Shown here piece after piece: positions 9,526 to 22,061 of a stretch of 64,000 bases of DNA. The stretch comes from Zasmidium citrigriseum (taxonomy: Eukaryota; Ascomycota; Dothideomycetes; Mycosphaerellales; Mycosphaerellaceae): NCBI GenBank assembly GCA_002786025.1, contig NHNW01000016.1, positions 434,001-498,000 on the forward strand, written 5' to 3'. Below the pieces are notes generated by a model. It saw only the letters and a program-made list of their open reading frames with translations. It did not search any database and was not told the origin of the DNA. The translations under genes were made by a program, and so were the position numbers. The stretch's first letter is position 1. Every line of letters starts with the position of its first letter.

Positions 9526-11372
9526 CTAGAACACAGGCACCTTGATCGCATCCAAATCGTAGAACCAGCTCTCCAAACTCGTCTGGTCATAAACACACTC
9601 CATCTCCCCCTTCCCCCAAAACGGCCTAAGCGGCCACGCACAAATCCTTCGATTCTCCCCCTTCTCCTCTCCAAGCAAAACCGTAGCATTCAACATCCCC
9701 GGCGCCAATCCCTTCTCAACCCACTCAATCATAACCTCCAAATTCGTCTGCGGAAACGGCGCATTCGGCTGGTAAGGATTACTCGAGCAGTGCGCCGCCC
9801 CGGGGATGGAGTAGAATTTATACCAGTCACTGAGAGCCTCTTCGCTGGCGTTGTAAGATAAGTGCGGATACATCGTCTTGCGCACGGACTCGCGATAGCG
9901 GACTGAAGCGGCGGTGGGGATCGAGTTATCGCTCTCGCCGTGGTAGTGGAGGATTTTGTTTCCGGCGGTTTGCCAGGCAGTGAGGTCCGGCCAGGTGGTT
10001 TGCAGGGAGTCGGAGTACTTGTGGAGACCGAGGATCATCCAACGTTTGAGGGAGTCGTAGGTTACGTTTGACAGGGTGGGCAGGGTGGAGGAGTTTTGGA
10101 GGAGGAGGAAGCGCTCGACCCATTCGGAGCCGTAAGATTGTGCACCTAGACCATTCTCGGGGATTTGCCATTTGCCAGTGGCGTTGTTGTATTCGGTTGT
10201 GGCGTCTGCGAAGGTGGCTCCGTACTGGTAGGGGAGGTAGACCTGGCGACCTTTGCTGTCTTGGAGGCCTTTCAAGATTTCGGTGGCGACGGCGATGCCC
10301 TTCTCTGTTACTGTGCCGTTCTGTGCCGGGGCAGGAAAGGTGCTCCGTCCATTGCCTGCCGTTGCAGGACAGGAGTATGGCTTGCCAATGATCGATGTCA
10401 AATGGAACTTGAGGGCGCACAGATCTGTTCGTGAGACGACTCCGTCGGTCTTGCCGTCGTAAAGATCACAGGCCTTGATCGTTTCATTGACAATCTTATC
10501 CAGCTCACAGCTTGGAGGATAGTAGTCCAGTGTCTGCTCGACTATGCCAGAGTGGAGATGGTTGACTTGCTGAAAGGAGTATCGGAGAGCTGGAGCACCG
10601 ATGATCGCACCATCGTAGGTCTCCGCGAATCGTTGGATTTGGCTGAAGCCTTCTCGACCGCCTTCAGAACATCCCTAGATCATAATCAGCACCGCACCAT
10701 TTTCCGTAGTTCTAGCCCGTTCATCGCATACCTGATAGTAAGTGTACATAGTTCCGTTTGATCCAAAGAAGTTTGACGAGAATGCTTTTCCAAGCACCGT
10801 CATTTCGTGAATCGCTTGATAGCCTGCCAAACTCTGTCAGCTCGGAGAAAACATGATCGATGCGAAGGAGTTCACTCACCCATCATATACACCGACTGCC
10901 AATTGACTGAGTTATTCGCCAATAAAAACACCTCATTCCACATCACATCAAACCCTCCAAATCCGCCGTCCGTCAAGCCGCCAACAGCGCCGTACGGAAT
11001 TGCTCCAGCAACACTTTCATTCCCCGAATTGATCGCCAGTCCCCCACCTCCAGTCGCCAGGAATCGATTCTCGAACTTCTCTGGGGCGGGAAGCCAGTAC
11101 GTGACGAGGACACGGTCGTTAACTCTGCCGTCGTGGGAATAGGCGAATGTGACGTTGCAGTAATCGATCACCGCGTCGGGGTACATATCCGAGGAAAAGC
11201 TCTGGTTGTAGAAAGCCGCCGCGGAGACGGAGGTGGTGTCGATTGTGATACCCTGGTAGGCATTGTGAGGGAGGGAGTTTTGGGCGTGCTCAGTCGTGCA
11301 GACGCTGGCGAGTGATGCGGCATTGGCAACTCCCACCGACGCGAGGGCGAGGAAGAGTCTTTTGGCAGCCAT
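9526..11372 (-). CDS. Secreted tannase / feruloyl esterase family protein, 577 aa, three exons
   Basis: Exons 11372-10880, 10823-10732 and 10674-9526, with GTGAGT/CAG and GTATGC/TAG introns, all in frame. Start ATG 11372 gives a signal peptide (MAAKRLFLALASVGVANA). The protein has the tannase-family layout: N-terminal GGGGLAINSG, a helix YQAIHEMTVLGKAF, then the nucleophile elbow GCSEGGREG with Ser198 at the start of exon 3. A Cys/Asp loop follows (CDLYDGKTDGVVSRTDLC, the calcium-site type seen in this family), then Asp444 in HGESDNSIP and His490 in GAAHC. Cys197 and Cys491 flank the Ser and His and would form the family's CS-D-HC disulfide. It is predicted to hydrolyse ester bonds of gallate or hydroxycinnamates in plant material outside the cell. 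Which substrate it prefers cannot be told. Confidence 0.92.
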
Positions 11373-11748
11373 ATTTCTCCTCAAAGGATGTATCACCTTA
11401 GGAATCTGTTCACGATCGGGGCTTTCCAGATCCTTTATACCTCTCCGTTCCTCCGTCGTACCATGGGGAAATCGACTAGCGGTGGGGTCACCGCGATAAG
11501 TAGTGCCGATTGCCGTGATGAAAAAGCGTCAAAACAAGGAGCAAAAGGTCTTCTTGTGAGGAGGTGAAGTCCGCCCATCTCGGCCGAAAAATGGGGCCAG
11601 CCTTCGGTAGAGGTGGACCGCCGATTTCTGGATCAATGTTCTTCCGGTTTCACCCTGTCGCTCCCTCTTTCGTGTTTGGTATGTACATGACCCATAGTCC
11701 CGTCCTGCCCATTTCCAGTCCTGTCGTTCCCGTCCTGTCGTCTATGTT
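11373..11748. other. Intergenic between esterase and histidine kinase
   Basis: 376 bp, upstream of the esterase and downstream of the kinase stop; holds the esterase promoter and the kinase 3' end. No gene seen. Confidence 0.35.
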
Positions 11749-14700
11749 CTAAGCGTCCATCCCCTTCGCCCGTCCAACCAACCCCCGAACCTCCCCCATG
11801 CGCACGGGTTTCGCAAAAAAATCATCCACCCCCGCTGCAAAAGCCCTCTCCCTCGCCTCATCACTCGTAACGCCCGTCAACGCGACGATCATACACCTCC
11901 CCCTTCCTCCATGTTTCTTCTCAAACTCCCGAATCTTCGCCGTAGCTTCGATCCCATCCATAACCGGCATAGAGATATCCATTAGGATCAGGCAGAATGA
12001 TGAGGGGGAGGCGGTGTACGCGGTAAGGGCTTCGGAACCGTTGGTGGCGCAGGTGTAGGGTAGGGAGAGCTTGCGCATTAGGGCGGCGAGGAGCTGTGTG
12101 TTGTGGGTTAGTTGGGATGGAGATCGTGGGGAGAAGGGGAATGGTAGGTACCTTCATATTGACTTCGTTGTCTTCCACCAGAAGCACTGTATCGCCCCTC
12201 TGCTGCGGCCCGGAGTCTTCACCACTGCCCGAAGCCTGGCCAACACTTGTAGCCGTCGCCTCCGAGACAGAAGCGATACTCGAACTCACCCTATGCCTCG
12301 CACCCATCCTGGAACTCGGCAAAGAAGTCGCACTCCCGGAGCGCGCCATCCTGGCTGGTCTGGCAGCTTTCCCCGAAGGACTGTCTTCCGGCGAATGGAC
12401 CTGCACTTGCCAAGGGAACGAGCCCGTACTCGATGAAGCCAATGGGGTCTGCAAGTTATAATCCATCTTCAGGCCGCCAGGAGGCAGGGCGATGTTGGGT
12501 TTGTGGCTTCGAGATCCGAGTTGTGTGGAACTTTGGTCGGACATGATGGCTCGGAGGAGTTTTTGCGGACCGATACTGTTCATTGTCCAGTCAGCATGCG
12601 TCAAAGAGCGTGGTTAATGTTAGAAAGATGTTACTAACGGTTGATGAACAAAGACCGGCTCCACGGCCAAGTCCTGCAACGACACGGCCGATGACACCGA
12701 CTGCAGGGACTCTCCCAGGACTAGTACGCGCGCCGTAGCATTCGACATGCCTTCTATTTTTGCTCGAAGGTTGTCGATTTCTTCTTTCCCAAGCTTTGAC
12801 AAGCTACTCTCGGCGATTGCATAGACCACTCGGCCAGACGTGTGCTCCAGAGCGCTTCCCGAGCTGGCTTCACATCCCAACCAGTCCCTGGTAGACTCCG
12901 CAATGCTCGACGCGATGGCCGATGATGCTGTGTTAGAAGCACTGGTCGTGATGAAATGGAATCGTCGAATATCCAGATCGCGAGATGTCTGAGCTTGCGC
13001 ACCGCCATCCGAGCTTAAAGGCAGCTCTACGTCCACAGTCGCACACGTCCCTTTGCCTAATTCGCTGGTAAGGTTCAAATCCGCTCCCATGTCCGAGCAG
13101 ATCTGGCGGACAATACTAAGCCCAAGTCCGGTCCCTGTTGAATGAGAGTTCTCCTGCATGAATGGCGTGTACAAACCGCTGGCGAGGAAGGGCTTCGAGA
13201 TTCCAATGCCGGTGTCTTCGACCGTGAGTCGGATGGCACACATCTCTGCTTCAGGATCGCTATTGGACTTCGACTTTGCTTCTCCAATGTCGATTCGAAC
13301 CGAGATGGTGCCCTTCTCGGTATACTTGAGCGCATTTCCAACCAAATTGGTTATGACTCGAGCCCAGCCGCCTGGCTAATAAGGAGAGTCAGTATTTCTT
13401 CGCCCACGAGAATCATCCACTGCCATACCTGCATTCGCACCATCCAATTCCGTCGCCAAGGAATATTGACCGTAATCGAGACATCGTCCGCGATATTCTT
13501 AAACGAAGCCTGGAATCTATGTGTCGATACAACCGATTCCACGATTCTGTCTCAAAGTCAGTCTCCTTCGCTCGAGTCCAAACGCAACGAACTTACTCTT
13601 CAGTCAACCTCGCAAGATCAACATTGCTCGTTACGCCAATTTCGCTCGATTCGGAGTTGTCATTAGCATCGATCGAGAACCGTCTCGCATCCACAGCAGA
13701 CCGCCGTTTCCGCTGAGCGCGAGTAAAGTTACTGATCTTTGAGTAGTCCAGGACATGATTCATCCTACGACCAGTTAGCAATCCCTTCCACGCCATCCCG
13801 TGGAAGATACTTGCGTGTCTAGAAGAGTCCGGCCGGCAATGCTAATCGTATACGCCATCTCCTGCTGAAAAGGAGTAAGCTCGCTCTCCTGCAAGAACTC
13901 CACCGCCGCCAAGACGCCGTGCAAAGGAGACCGCAGCTCATGGCTGACAGAGGAAATGAAGGATCCCTTGGCCTTGTCGGCAGCGATCGTCTCCAAACGA
14001 CTGAGTTCTGCAACAATTGAATGGCTCCACGAGACCAAGTAGGTCACGTCCTCAATCTCGTCGAAATATCGCAGAGGCGAGGAGCTCCAGACAAAGACGC
14101 ATGAAGACCATTGGCCGCGATTTTCCTGTCAAGGGAATCAGAAAGTTCAAGACAGGGTGGTTTTCGTGGGTATAGACGTACATCGCGAATTGGATAAAAT
14201 GCAATCGTGCGGACACCGGGTATAGCATCCGCCAGACGTTTCGCATCGCGAGGCGTACGACGCTTCTTAGCCCGACTATCAGAATTGGATTCCGAAGTCA
14301 CGGATTCCTCGCCGGAAGTTGAATAGCAACTCCCGTCTTGAGCAAAGTTGTAGCTATTCTCAACGTCAGCAGGCTCTACATCACCCACGAGATCTGATGG
14401 ACTTACATGCGACCATGGGGATGCTTTTGTATCAGTGTCGAAAGGAAGTCCTCCGGAAGAGCCAGACCCTGGGAAGGGCTTCGCGATGCATTCTGCCGCG
14501 TGCTGGAACTCTGCACGGTCGATATGGCCTGAGGTGTAGAAAGCTCAGCGCTCGGTGTAGCACCCTCTGAAGTGTCTGTATCACTCGTGTGCCGCTGAGA
14601 CCGATCACTGGCGCTGCTGTTGCTTTGTCCAAATCCACGATGTTTGGTCTGAGCAGGACTGACACCAAGGAAGACCACGCCATCGGCACTCAAGGCCTCG

Positions 14701-16094
14701 CGCATGAGGTTGCTCGCTCGAGCGTAGACTTGTCGTGAAGCAGTTGGGAGATCGAAATTCTCATCTGCTGACATCTTGGGTTTCGACCTCACGCCCAACC
14801 TGTCTGCACCAGTCTTTGGGCTAGCTATCCCGGAGCGAGGCGACTGGCGTTGCGAGCGGTCGTCCCTCTGACGCCTACGATTGGGTCCTTCTCCGAAATC
14901 CTTGGTGGAGACATCAGAGCCCTGTAGACTGCTGGAGGATAGATTCGCCTGGTCTGATTCAGCAGTCGACTCGGCTTCATCGGGCGAAGTCGTCCATTGC
15001 TTTTCTCCACGCAATCCAAACTCTTCATTCGCAGCAGCGTCCCGTTCGCCGGCAGTCAGCTCCTTCGTATTGTGTCTTCCCGTCGTAGCCTTTCTCGCAT
15101 CTTGCTGCTTGAGCCACCAGTGCCGCAAGCTAGACTTTCCACTGTTGAACAAGGCAAGACTCTGAATCAACCGCTCGCTCCGTTGACGCTGGGAGCGGAT
15201 GACCGTAGCGTCAAGATGCTGAGCAATTGTATCCGCCACATCCTCCAGGAAATCCAGCTGCGCAGCACTCAGTCCATACCGCGGCGCATCATCAATGAGC
15301 GTCACACTGCCCACGACGGTCCCGCGCGTCCCACGCAGTGGTATAGAAGCATAGAACCGCATACCCGGATGCCGTCTCACAAACTCCCTCTTCTCATAAC
15401 GTTCGTTCCCGCGAACATCGCTAATGATGTGCCAATGCTGCGAAGACCCCTCGGTATACCAATACTCAGTGTTCTCGGGACGTCCGCGCATATGCCGTGC
15501 CTTCCGCCAACCATCGAGCACTTCCCCGTTAAGCCCATCCTCGCGGGCGAAGCTCGATGTCCCTAGCCACAGCGTATCTTTCGGATCTTCCACGGTGCCA
15601 TACTGCAGCGACATAGTCCTTGTCGCTTCAGCGAGGACATATTCGGTATCTCTTGATATCAACGTCACGAAGCATCGGCGAGATCGTAGCCGTAGAGCAC
15701 ACAATTGTGCAAAGGCGACGAGGGCGGTGTCGGGGCAGGCCCGCGGCTCGATGGCGGAGTTGGTAGAAGGAGCATTGCTGTCGGCGGAGGCGGCGGGAAA
15801 GGCATTGCGATGGAGGTGAACACCTTCGTACTCGGCGGCCCAAGGGTAGAGGTATCTATGCGCCGGCGTCAGCTCCGCTCCAAGCAGCCTAACGACAGCG
15901 GTGGTGGTGGTGGTAGGGGTCACCTGAAGACATCTCGCTCTCGAGCAGACTCGGTTCGAATGCTGAAGTGTGGCGCTCCAGTGACGCCGGCCTCGCGCAT
16001 CCTTGTCTTCGCCAGCGCGTACGCGCGCTAGATTGTAGCACCGACAGTCGCGATATGTCAAGACGATCCACTTGAAATTGGTAGAGGCGAACAT
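11749..16094 (-). CDS. Hybrid sensor histidine kinase with N-terminal GAF domain, about 1320 aa, eight exons
   Basis: Exons 16094-14407, 14353-14182, 14125-13815, 13764-13597, 13546-13429, 13375-12639, 12575-12152 and 12093-11749; every join is in frame. Domains in order: a GAF region in the first exon (DTALVAFAQL, VTLISRDTEYVLAEATRTMSL, MRFYASIPLRG, GSVTLIDDAPRYGLS); a long disordered Ser-rich segment; HisKA with the H-box VSHELRSPLHG (His682); HATPase_c with GGWARVITNLVGNALKYTEKG and DTGIGIS and GTGLGLSIV; and a C-terminal receiver starting LLVEDNEVNMK with phospho-acceptor Asp1245 in LILMDISMPVMDG and the conserved Lys in FFAKPV. It should autophosphorylate and feed a His-Asp-His-Asp relay, probably cytosolic because no membrane helix is seen. 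The intron after exon 3 is GC-AG. The true start is uncertain: the first about 70 residues from ATG 16094 look unlike coding sequence, so an upstream exon is possible. Confidence 0.9.
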
Positions 16095-16511
16095 AAATCA
16101 AGGCGCGAGGGGTCCATGCAACCCGTTCGCGGATGCCGTCCTGCCCTGCTAGCGCGTTTGGCCATCGTCGATTAAAACCGGACAACGTTCATACGGCGGG
16201 AGTATTGTCTGAAGCATCATAACTCTTGTGAGACCGTAGCACTGTCTTTTCTAATGTTTGATGACTTTATTAAATGTGCTAATACTTTCTAGAACTCCAG
16301 TCAGTCCTGGTCCAGCCCCAACCGACTGTGATTATGCGGATCCGGCTTTTGTTGCCATCCCAGCCGATCCGTATTGCCTTGACGCCGTCGCTATGTTTTC
16401 AGTGTACAAAGGAGAATGCTGAAGATCCAAATTCGAGGGATGACTCCAAGAAATGAAGCCCGATGACAATGGGGTATCGAGGTGTGTGAGGAGGGACATT
16501 GGAGTGACGCT
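16095..16511. other. Intergenic, no supported gene
   Basis: Between the syntaxin stop and the kinase start; may contain an unrecognised first exon of the kinase. Nothing else seen. Confidence 0.3.
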
Positions 16512-17571
16512 CTAGTTGCCGCCGTTGTTGTTGTTATTATCCTTGGACTTGAACCAGCCCTGGGTGGCGCCGTAGATGAGGATGATGATAACGATAATGA
16601 GGATGATGGCGACTATGAGATTGAATCAGTACAATGTTGCCAAGTTGATGCAGCTCCAGGTTTGACTTACCGCAGATACCCAGGCAGATCCACTTCTTCT
16701 TCCTGGCAGCGCGCGCGCTGTCCACTGCCTTCCCAACGTGCACGTTACCAGCTTCCAGATGGGTATGTGTCTCCTCAGCCTTCTGCTCGATCGCCATGAC
16801 GGGTGCTTCTTGCTGGACGACGATAGCATCCAAGTCCTGGAACAGTTGCTGCAGCTCGATCATGGTCTTCTCAATCTGCTGGATAGCATCGTGACGTTCG
16901 CGAACATTGCGGAGTGTGCTCTGGGCTTGGCCTCTGCGGTCGGCGTTCATCAATGCCTGCTGGAAGATCTGGGTGTCTCCGCCAGCTTCCGTAGCCTCTC
17001 TGATTTCCGACTCCGTAGCATCGGGGCGCACGATCAGGTATTGTCTTCGTTGCTGCTCTTGCACTTCTCTCCGGAACTGGGCTTCTGTCTGCTGGTAGGC
17101 CTGGATGGCAGCTCGTATCCTCCTGTCCAACGCATCCACCTGCGCCTTGTTGCGAGGGTTGCTGGCGTCTGGCTGGCCCTTGATACGCTTGACACGATCC
17201 GCCAGTCCACGGTATCCGCTCATAATATCCGCCGACAGAGCGTCGACATCCTTGTTGGAGGCACCACTTCCCGAAGTGAAGTTCTTTTGTAGTCGCTTCA
17301 GCTCTCCCAGTCGGCTTTCGAGGTCGTCAACCGCGCGACCGACGTTGCGACAGTCATTGAGAATAGCATTCGGATCGCGAGGCTCGGGGGTGCTACTAGG
17401 GTAAGGCGCGCCATTGACGGTAAGAGGCTGCATCTCGACGTTCTGGCCGTAATTCTGTCCGTACGACGCCTGACCGTAGGTGGGAGGAGGGTTCTCGTAG
17501 CCGCCGTTGCTGGCATAAGGGTTGGACTGGCCGTAGCCGCCGCCGTAGCTGTTGTACTGCGAGGTTGCCAT
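16512..17571 (-). CDS. SSO1: Plasma-membrane syntaxin (Sso1/2-type Qa-SNARE), 333 aa, two exons
   Basis: Exons 17571-16671 and 16612-16512, joined by a GTAAGT donor and a TAG acceptor. The N-terminal 65 residues are Tyr/Gly/Asn-rich and disordered. Residues of about 68-190 form the Habc three-helix bundle. The SNARE motif follows at about 225-290 (IEKTMIELQQLFQDLDAIVVQQ, with the central-layer Gln in VVQQE) and then the basic juxtamembrane KAVDSARAARKKKW. Exon 2 supplies the C-terminal anchor (VAIILIIVIIILIYG) and a short Asn-rich end. Reading through the intron destroys the anchor, so the join is strongly supported. The protein should act in exocytic vesicle fusion at the plasma membrane with Sec9- and Snc-type partners. 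Confidence 0.93.
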
Positions 17572-18556
17572 GTCAGCGGGAGGAATTCGAATGCAAATGC
17601 CCCTGAGACCTCAATGCCTGTGCGACTGCTGAAATATGGAGGTGTCTCATATGCTGTCGCCTGCTCTTTCCCATGTGATGTGGTGTGGAGGGCCGGAACT
17701 TACTGCCATGGCTTATTCTGGCGCCTGTGGGTGTGCTGCTGTTGACTCCTGAGATTGGCCGCGTGCCTGGCTGAGACCGCTGCCTTCAGTGCTGGAGCTT
17801 GCTGTACAATGCCGATGTCCCAATCGGATCGTGTATATTCGTGCTGGTTGTAAAGTATCAAGACTGCTGAAGTAAGAACAGCGCAGAGTTGCAGTGGAAA
17901 GAGTTTCGAGGAGTGCGATCCCTTAACATTGTTCCCGCGAAACGTTTCACGCTGCGGCGCCCCCAGCCAGCCAGCCAGTGCCCGTGCGTGGACCCTCTGC
18001 GCCTGCCTCGCTGACGCGCCGCTAACGCCTCCCGCTGTGGCTGTACCGCAACCTTATTTGCAACCGCACCCGCATTTAGAACATCTCGCAGCAAACTCCT
18101 CCACCTTCTTCACCACTGCCGCCACCATCGTTTGACCAGAATACCTCATCGCGGGGCATCTGGCGAGCTAGAAAAGATCGAATGCTGCTGCCTTTGCCCA
18201 TCAATGCCGGCGAAATTCTTTGCGGCCGCATTTGGAGCGAGTTTGGATTGTGCCTTGGTTGCATCCGCCTTCAGCATACCAGTGGCGTGCTGACGGCATG
18301 GTCTCCTACACGGCCGTACAGACTTGTTTGCTAGGGCAAAAGCTCTCATCGGTGGCGCCTGGCGTACGGATTATGCTCCCATACTGAGAGATGACTGATG
18401 CATCAGTCTCCAGGTGGTCCTCACACACTACCCAGGCCTGGGCCCAGCCAGCTGAACCTCGATGCCATTGGGGGACTTTTCAACTTGAAGAACATCCAAG
18501 TTTGAACTAATAACCTTATAAGTTTCGAGGAGGTATGTAGAGAGACGTCCCATGCC
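17572..18556. other. Intergenic, no supported gene
   Basis: Nearly 1 kb upstream of the syntaxin and downstream of the G-patch-like gene. Only short frames in both strands, none with splice partners or recognisable protein pattern. Confidence 0.3.
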
Positions 18557-19567
18557 CTACTCATTCTCCTCAACAAACCGATCGAAATCGTCCAACTCCA
18601 CATCATCGAGCTCAACCTCACTAGCCTTCTCCTCTTCAATCGCTGCCTCCCCATTCTCTTCTGCCTGCTCCTCCTCCTCCCCATACGCCCCTTCAGGCTT
18701 CCACCCAAGTCCAGCCTCAGGAAACACCCTCTCCCTCGCCTTAATCGGACTAGCTATACCCTTCTTTCCAGCACCCAGTCCCTCTCCGTCCTTCCATCCC
18801 ATACCTTTCATCACTCTGTGGACTTTCATCTTGCCCAAATCCTCCGGACGAGGAAGTTTGTCCAGCATGGTGGCATACTCACCGACGTATTCTTTCAGTC
18901 CCTCCCTCTGCCCATAGAGAATCCCATACCCCTTCTTCACATCCTCCGGACCAACTCTCAACGCCTCCGCCAACCTCGCCCGTACCAGAGGATCATAATG
19001 CATCTGCGGCCCGGCCATAGCCTCAAGCAAATGAACATCGACTTTCATCGCGCTCGAAATCTTATCCGGTGTATTGCGATCGTGGCTAGTGAGTTTCGAT
19101 GCGAAGAAGAAACACGTCGCGGACAAGACATTGTACGAAAGGTCAGGATTCCAATTCTCAGGCTTGATGATATGGTCGATCAAGTTGAGCGTTATGGTGG
19201 TTGTGTCGTCGTCCGTGGAGAGATTACCTTCTTGCACGAAGGCGATGCTGTCCAGACCGGAGCCCCAGATCTCGTTGTACACGCGGGGCACTTTGGGTGC
19301 GGGTGGTGGTTGCGCTGGCTCTGAGGACGTAGTTTTGGGTGTTCGTGGCTCTGGTGAATTGTGCTCTACCCGCTCCTCGATGGCCGCAGTAACAGTCGCA
19401 GCTCCCCTGCCACCTCTCCCTCTCCCTCTTGCCCTCCCTCCTCTCGCTGCACCCCTCGCCCTCGTCTTCGTGACTCCCTGTGGTTTCGCCTCTGGCCTGC
19501 TGCTCGCTGCTGCCGTCGTCGCAAAGGAGCCTCTCGGAGCCCGCCCACTGCGTGTTCTGCCGACCAT
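18557..19567 (-). CDS. G-patch-like protein with RGG-rich N-terminus, 336 aa
   Basis: Intronless frame from ATG 19567. The N-terminus (residues 35-56) is an Arg/Gly-rich tract of the RNA-binding RGG type. Residues 95-250 form an apparent folded domain without a name I can give (VPRVYNEIWGSGLDSIAF onward, with NVLSATCFFFASKL). A glycine-patch-like stretch follows at about 252-280 (MKGMGWKDGEGLGAGKKGI), and the C-terminus is very acidic. G-patch motifs usually activate DEAH helicases or mark RNA-processing factors, so a nuclear RNA role is likely. The match to the motif is partial, so the domain call is moderate. Confidence 0.65.
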   Translation of the reverse strand: MVGRTRSGRAPRGSFATTAAASSRPEAKPQGVTKTRARGAARGGRARGRGRGGRGAATVTAAIEERVEHNSPEPRTPKTTSSEPAQPPPAPKVPRVYNEIWGSGLDSIAFVQEGNLSTDDDTTTITLNLIDHIIKPENWNPDLSYNVLSATCFFFASKLTSHDRNTPDKISSAMKVDVHLLEAMAGPQMHYDPLVRARLAEALRVGPEDVKKGYGILYGQREGLKEYVGEYATMLDKLPRPEDLGKMKVHRVMKGMGWKDGEGLGAGKKGIASPIKARERVFPEAGLGWKPEGAYGEEEEQAEENGEAAIEEEKASEVELDDVELDDFDRFVEENE

Positions 19568-19853
19568 ATCGATACTTCGTCAGGGTGTTCTCTGCCGCTT
19601 GTTAAGAGGACGCAAGGCGGAGCCTTTGCGACAACATGGTGATCTTGCCCCTTTCTTTGTCTCATCTGCTTACATCCTAACCATTTGCGGTCGGAATGTC
19701 GCCATTGTTCTTTGTCGTTTGCGAAACATAACGTTGGACAACAAAGACTTTAGTAGTTGTGGGTTTGTAGCAGACTCGAACGGGGCTGATTTGGGACTGC
19801 CACATAGACAGATCAACACGAGTGCGTGGTAGAGATTGTGGTCTAAATTCGAG

Positions 19854-22061
19854 TTAGATGATCACCACCTCTCTCATAACCCCAGCAACGCCTCTCTCAA
19901 CTAACTTGCCAAACATTCCACCCTGTACGAACGCCTCTCCCACGAGTTGATACGCTCCTCCCTCTGCCGGTCTCAAAATAGATGGAACATTGGTCTCATA
20001 GAATAGCCAGACCTCATCCCCAACCTCTGGCACAGAAAACGTCTTGCCCATGTACCCATTTTCCATGATGAAGAAAGACGTCTCGGTCACGCCGCGATAA
20101 ACGAAGAAATCCGATTGTGCATCTGCGAGACGATCGCGTTCGGACTTGGGAAATTCATCCATCAAACTACGATCATTAGTCTCGGTGAAGTGTGCGATAC
20201 CACTACCGAGTCGTTCGCAGTACGTCATTTCTTCGAGAGTGGGAATGCCCCAGGTCCCTTGAAGTTCCTTGATGCACGCTATCTGCGCGGCATAGTCGGC
20301 CATTATGGTGGAATCGTCATGCGCGAGGGCGAAGAGGCCCATTAAGGCGGTGGAGAGGTTTGTCCGGGCTCGGAGCTCAAGCGTGTGGGTGTCTTGTTCC
20401 GAGGGGAGGATGTCGGCGAAGAGGCGGATGAGGGATTCGTAGGTTGAGGAGCCGTTGGGGTAGATGGGGCCTTGGGCGAGGGCTGTCTGGAGGAGGAAAA
20501 GGTTTTCGCGGAGGCCGTAGGCCATGGAGCGGAGGATTTCGTTGGGAAATTTTTGGGTCGCTAGGTCGGGAGAGACGAGCTTGGAGGTCTGGGTGATTGT
20601 TCCGGCGCAGCGGCCAGTCAGGTGGAGTTTATTGGCGTGGATTCGGAGGATTGGCAGGATGGAGGGACGAGAGCCTACTGAGCTGAAAGCTGGAGATCGA
20701 TTGAGTTGACGGCAGTACATCATTTGGAATGTGTCGACACCATCTCTACATGAAGTGTAGTCTGGAACCCAGCTCGGTAGTCGAGAGCGGAAGCCGGTGG
20801 GGTCTTTTATAGGTGTTGTGCGACCGCGGTGGTGTGCAAGGGAGAGAACATAGCCGTATAGAGAGTTTTGAAGCAAGGCCGCGGTGAAGTTCGTGTAGAC
20901 CTCTTCGACCGGCGCTTGATAGTCTGGTCGAACGATAATTTCGTGGTCAGCGTCTCCACAGACGTGTTTTGCTAGACCCTCTAGAGAGTATATCATGTCT
21001 CTCGGATCCGTAGACCTGCTCTGGGAGACCTCATTGACGAGCTGTTCCCACACAGCGTAAATTCGATTCGGTGCTCCGTCCACTACGCCGAATGTCTGGT
21101 CAGACGACTAGTCAAAGAAGCTCTTAGCGGAATTCCGTTCAGGAATCCATGTCAACTCATGCCCAAGGCCTTCGTTGTCTCCCTCGGTAGCGTCTTGCAC
21201 GAACGACAACAACATGGGATGACCGTTGAACATTGAGTTAAGCTTCCGCAGCCTGCCGAAAGCAATGAATTAATCTCCGATAAGAATCAGTAGGTCTTCT
21301 TTCGCCAATACAAGCTCTTGTCGAATCCAAGCCCGGCTAAGGTACCTTCTCCGTCGATAGAACCGAAAAAGAGCATGGACGGCCTCCCAAGGTATGATGG
21401 TGTCGAGCTTTGAGATGCCCAGACCCTGGTTCTCGCCGTAGTGGATAGGTCTAATATCGGTGTGCGAAAGCTCGTCATCATTTGTCTTCTCGTACGCGTC
21501 AATGCGATCCAATATGACGGTGTGCAAGTAGACTATTTGCTCGAGTGTCGGATCGTCAGGGTCGTCCAGTCCCAGCCACACGATAACTTGATAGGCTTTT
21601 GAATAGATCTCACCTATCATCAGCACCTGCCGAGATTTCTCTTCGAGATTGTTCTGATCGATACATAGGGCGTCGACCCACAGATAGCGCTTGTGATTCA
21701 TGTTGCAAAGAGCCGTCAGCGCTTCGTACAAGTTTCTTGTGATGGCGACTTCGTAGGTCACCCCTGCGACAACAAGAGTGATGCGGACATCATGTGCCGC
21801 GCTGTAGCTCTCCTGGCACTCTGGGGTGGATATCGGATAGCCCCAGGTATACGATAGGGCATCGTAGTCAGCGGTTCTACCGTCAAGGTCGAGAAGAGTC
21901 ATTTCCATAACAAGTTCGCAGTCTTCTGGAGGACGAGCCTGTGAGATGTCTGCAAGGTTCTGGGACAGCTCTCGAACTGGCTGAGGGATGAACGAATGTC
22001 TTCTGAAGCCTTTGACCCGGAGGATCCGAGTCCAAACGCCTCCGGGCAGTGGCGAATACAT
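19854..22061 (-). pseudogene. HET-domain gene disrupted by two in-frame stop codons
   Basis: One continuous minus-strand frame of 736 codons from ATG 22061 to 19854 is interrupted by TAA at 21272-21270 (codon 264) and TAG at 21110-21108 (codon 318). The part before the stops carries the three heterokaryon-incompatibility motifs: YDALSYTWGY, RYLWVDALCIDQNN with VIVWLGLDD, and RAWIRQELVLAK. The part after them has STDPRDMIYSLEGLAK and the typical C-terminal QLVGEAFVQGGMFGKLVERG. I found no GT-AG intron that removes either stop without also deleting conserved HET residues. Both stops could arise from CAA or CAG by a CpA to TpA change, the change RIP makes, and the gene lies just beside a RIP-mutated transposon. 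It is probably non-functional; a truncated product is possible. Confidence 0.75.

Noticed and set aside
13600..16094. Separate short genes in the histidine kinase region
   Set aside because: The frames join through consistent introns into one GAF-HisKA-HATPase-REC protein.
21273..21340. Intron removing the first stop of the HET gene (GTATTG to GGCAG)
   Set aside because: It would delete the conserved VLAK-type HET segment and still leave the second stop.
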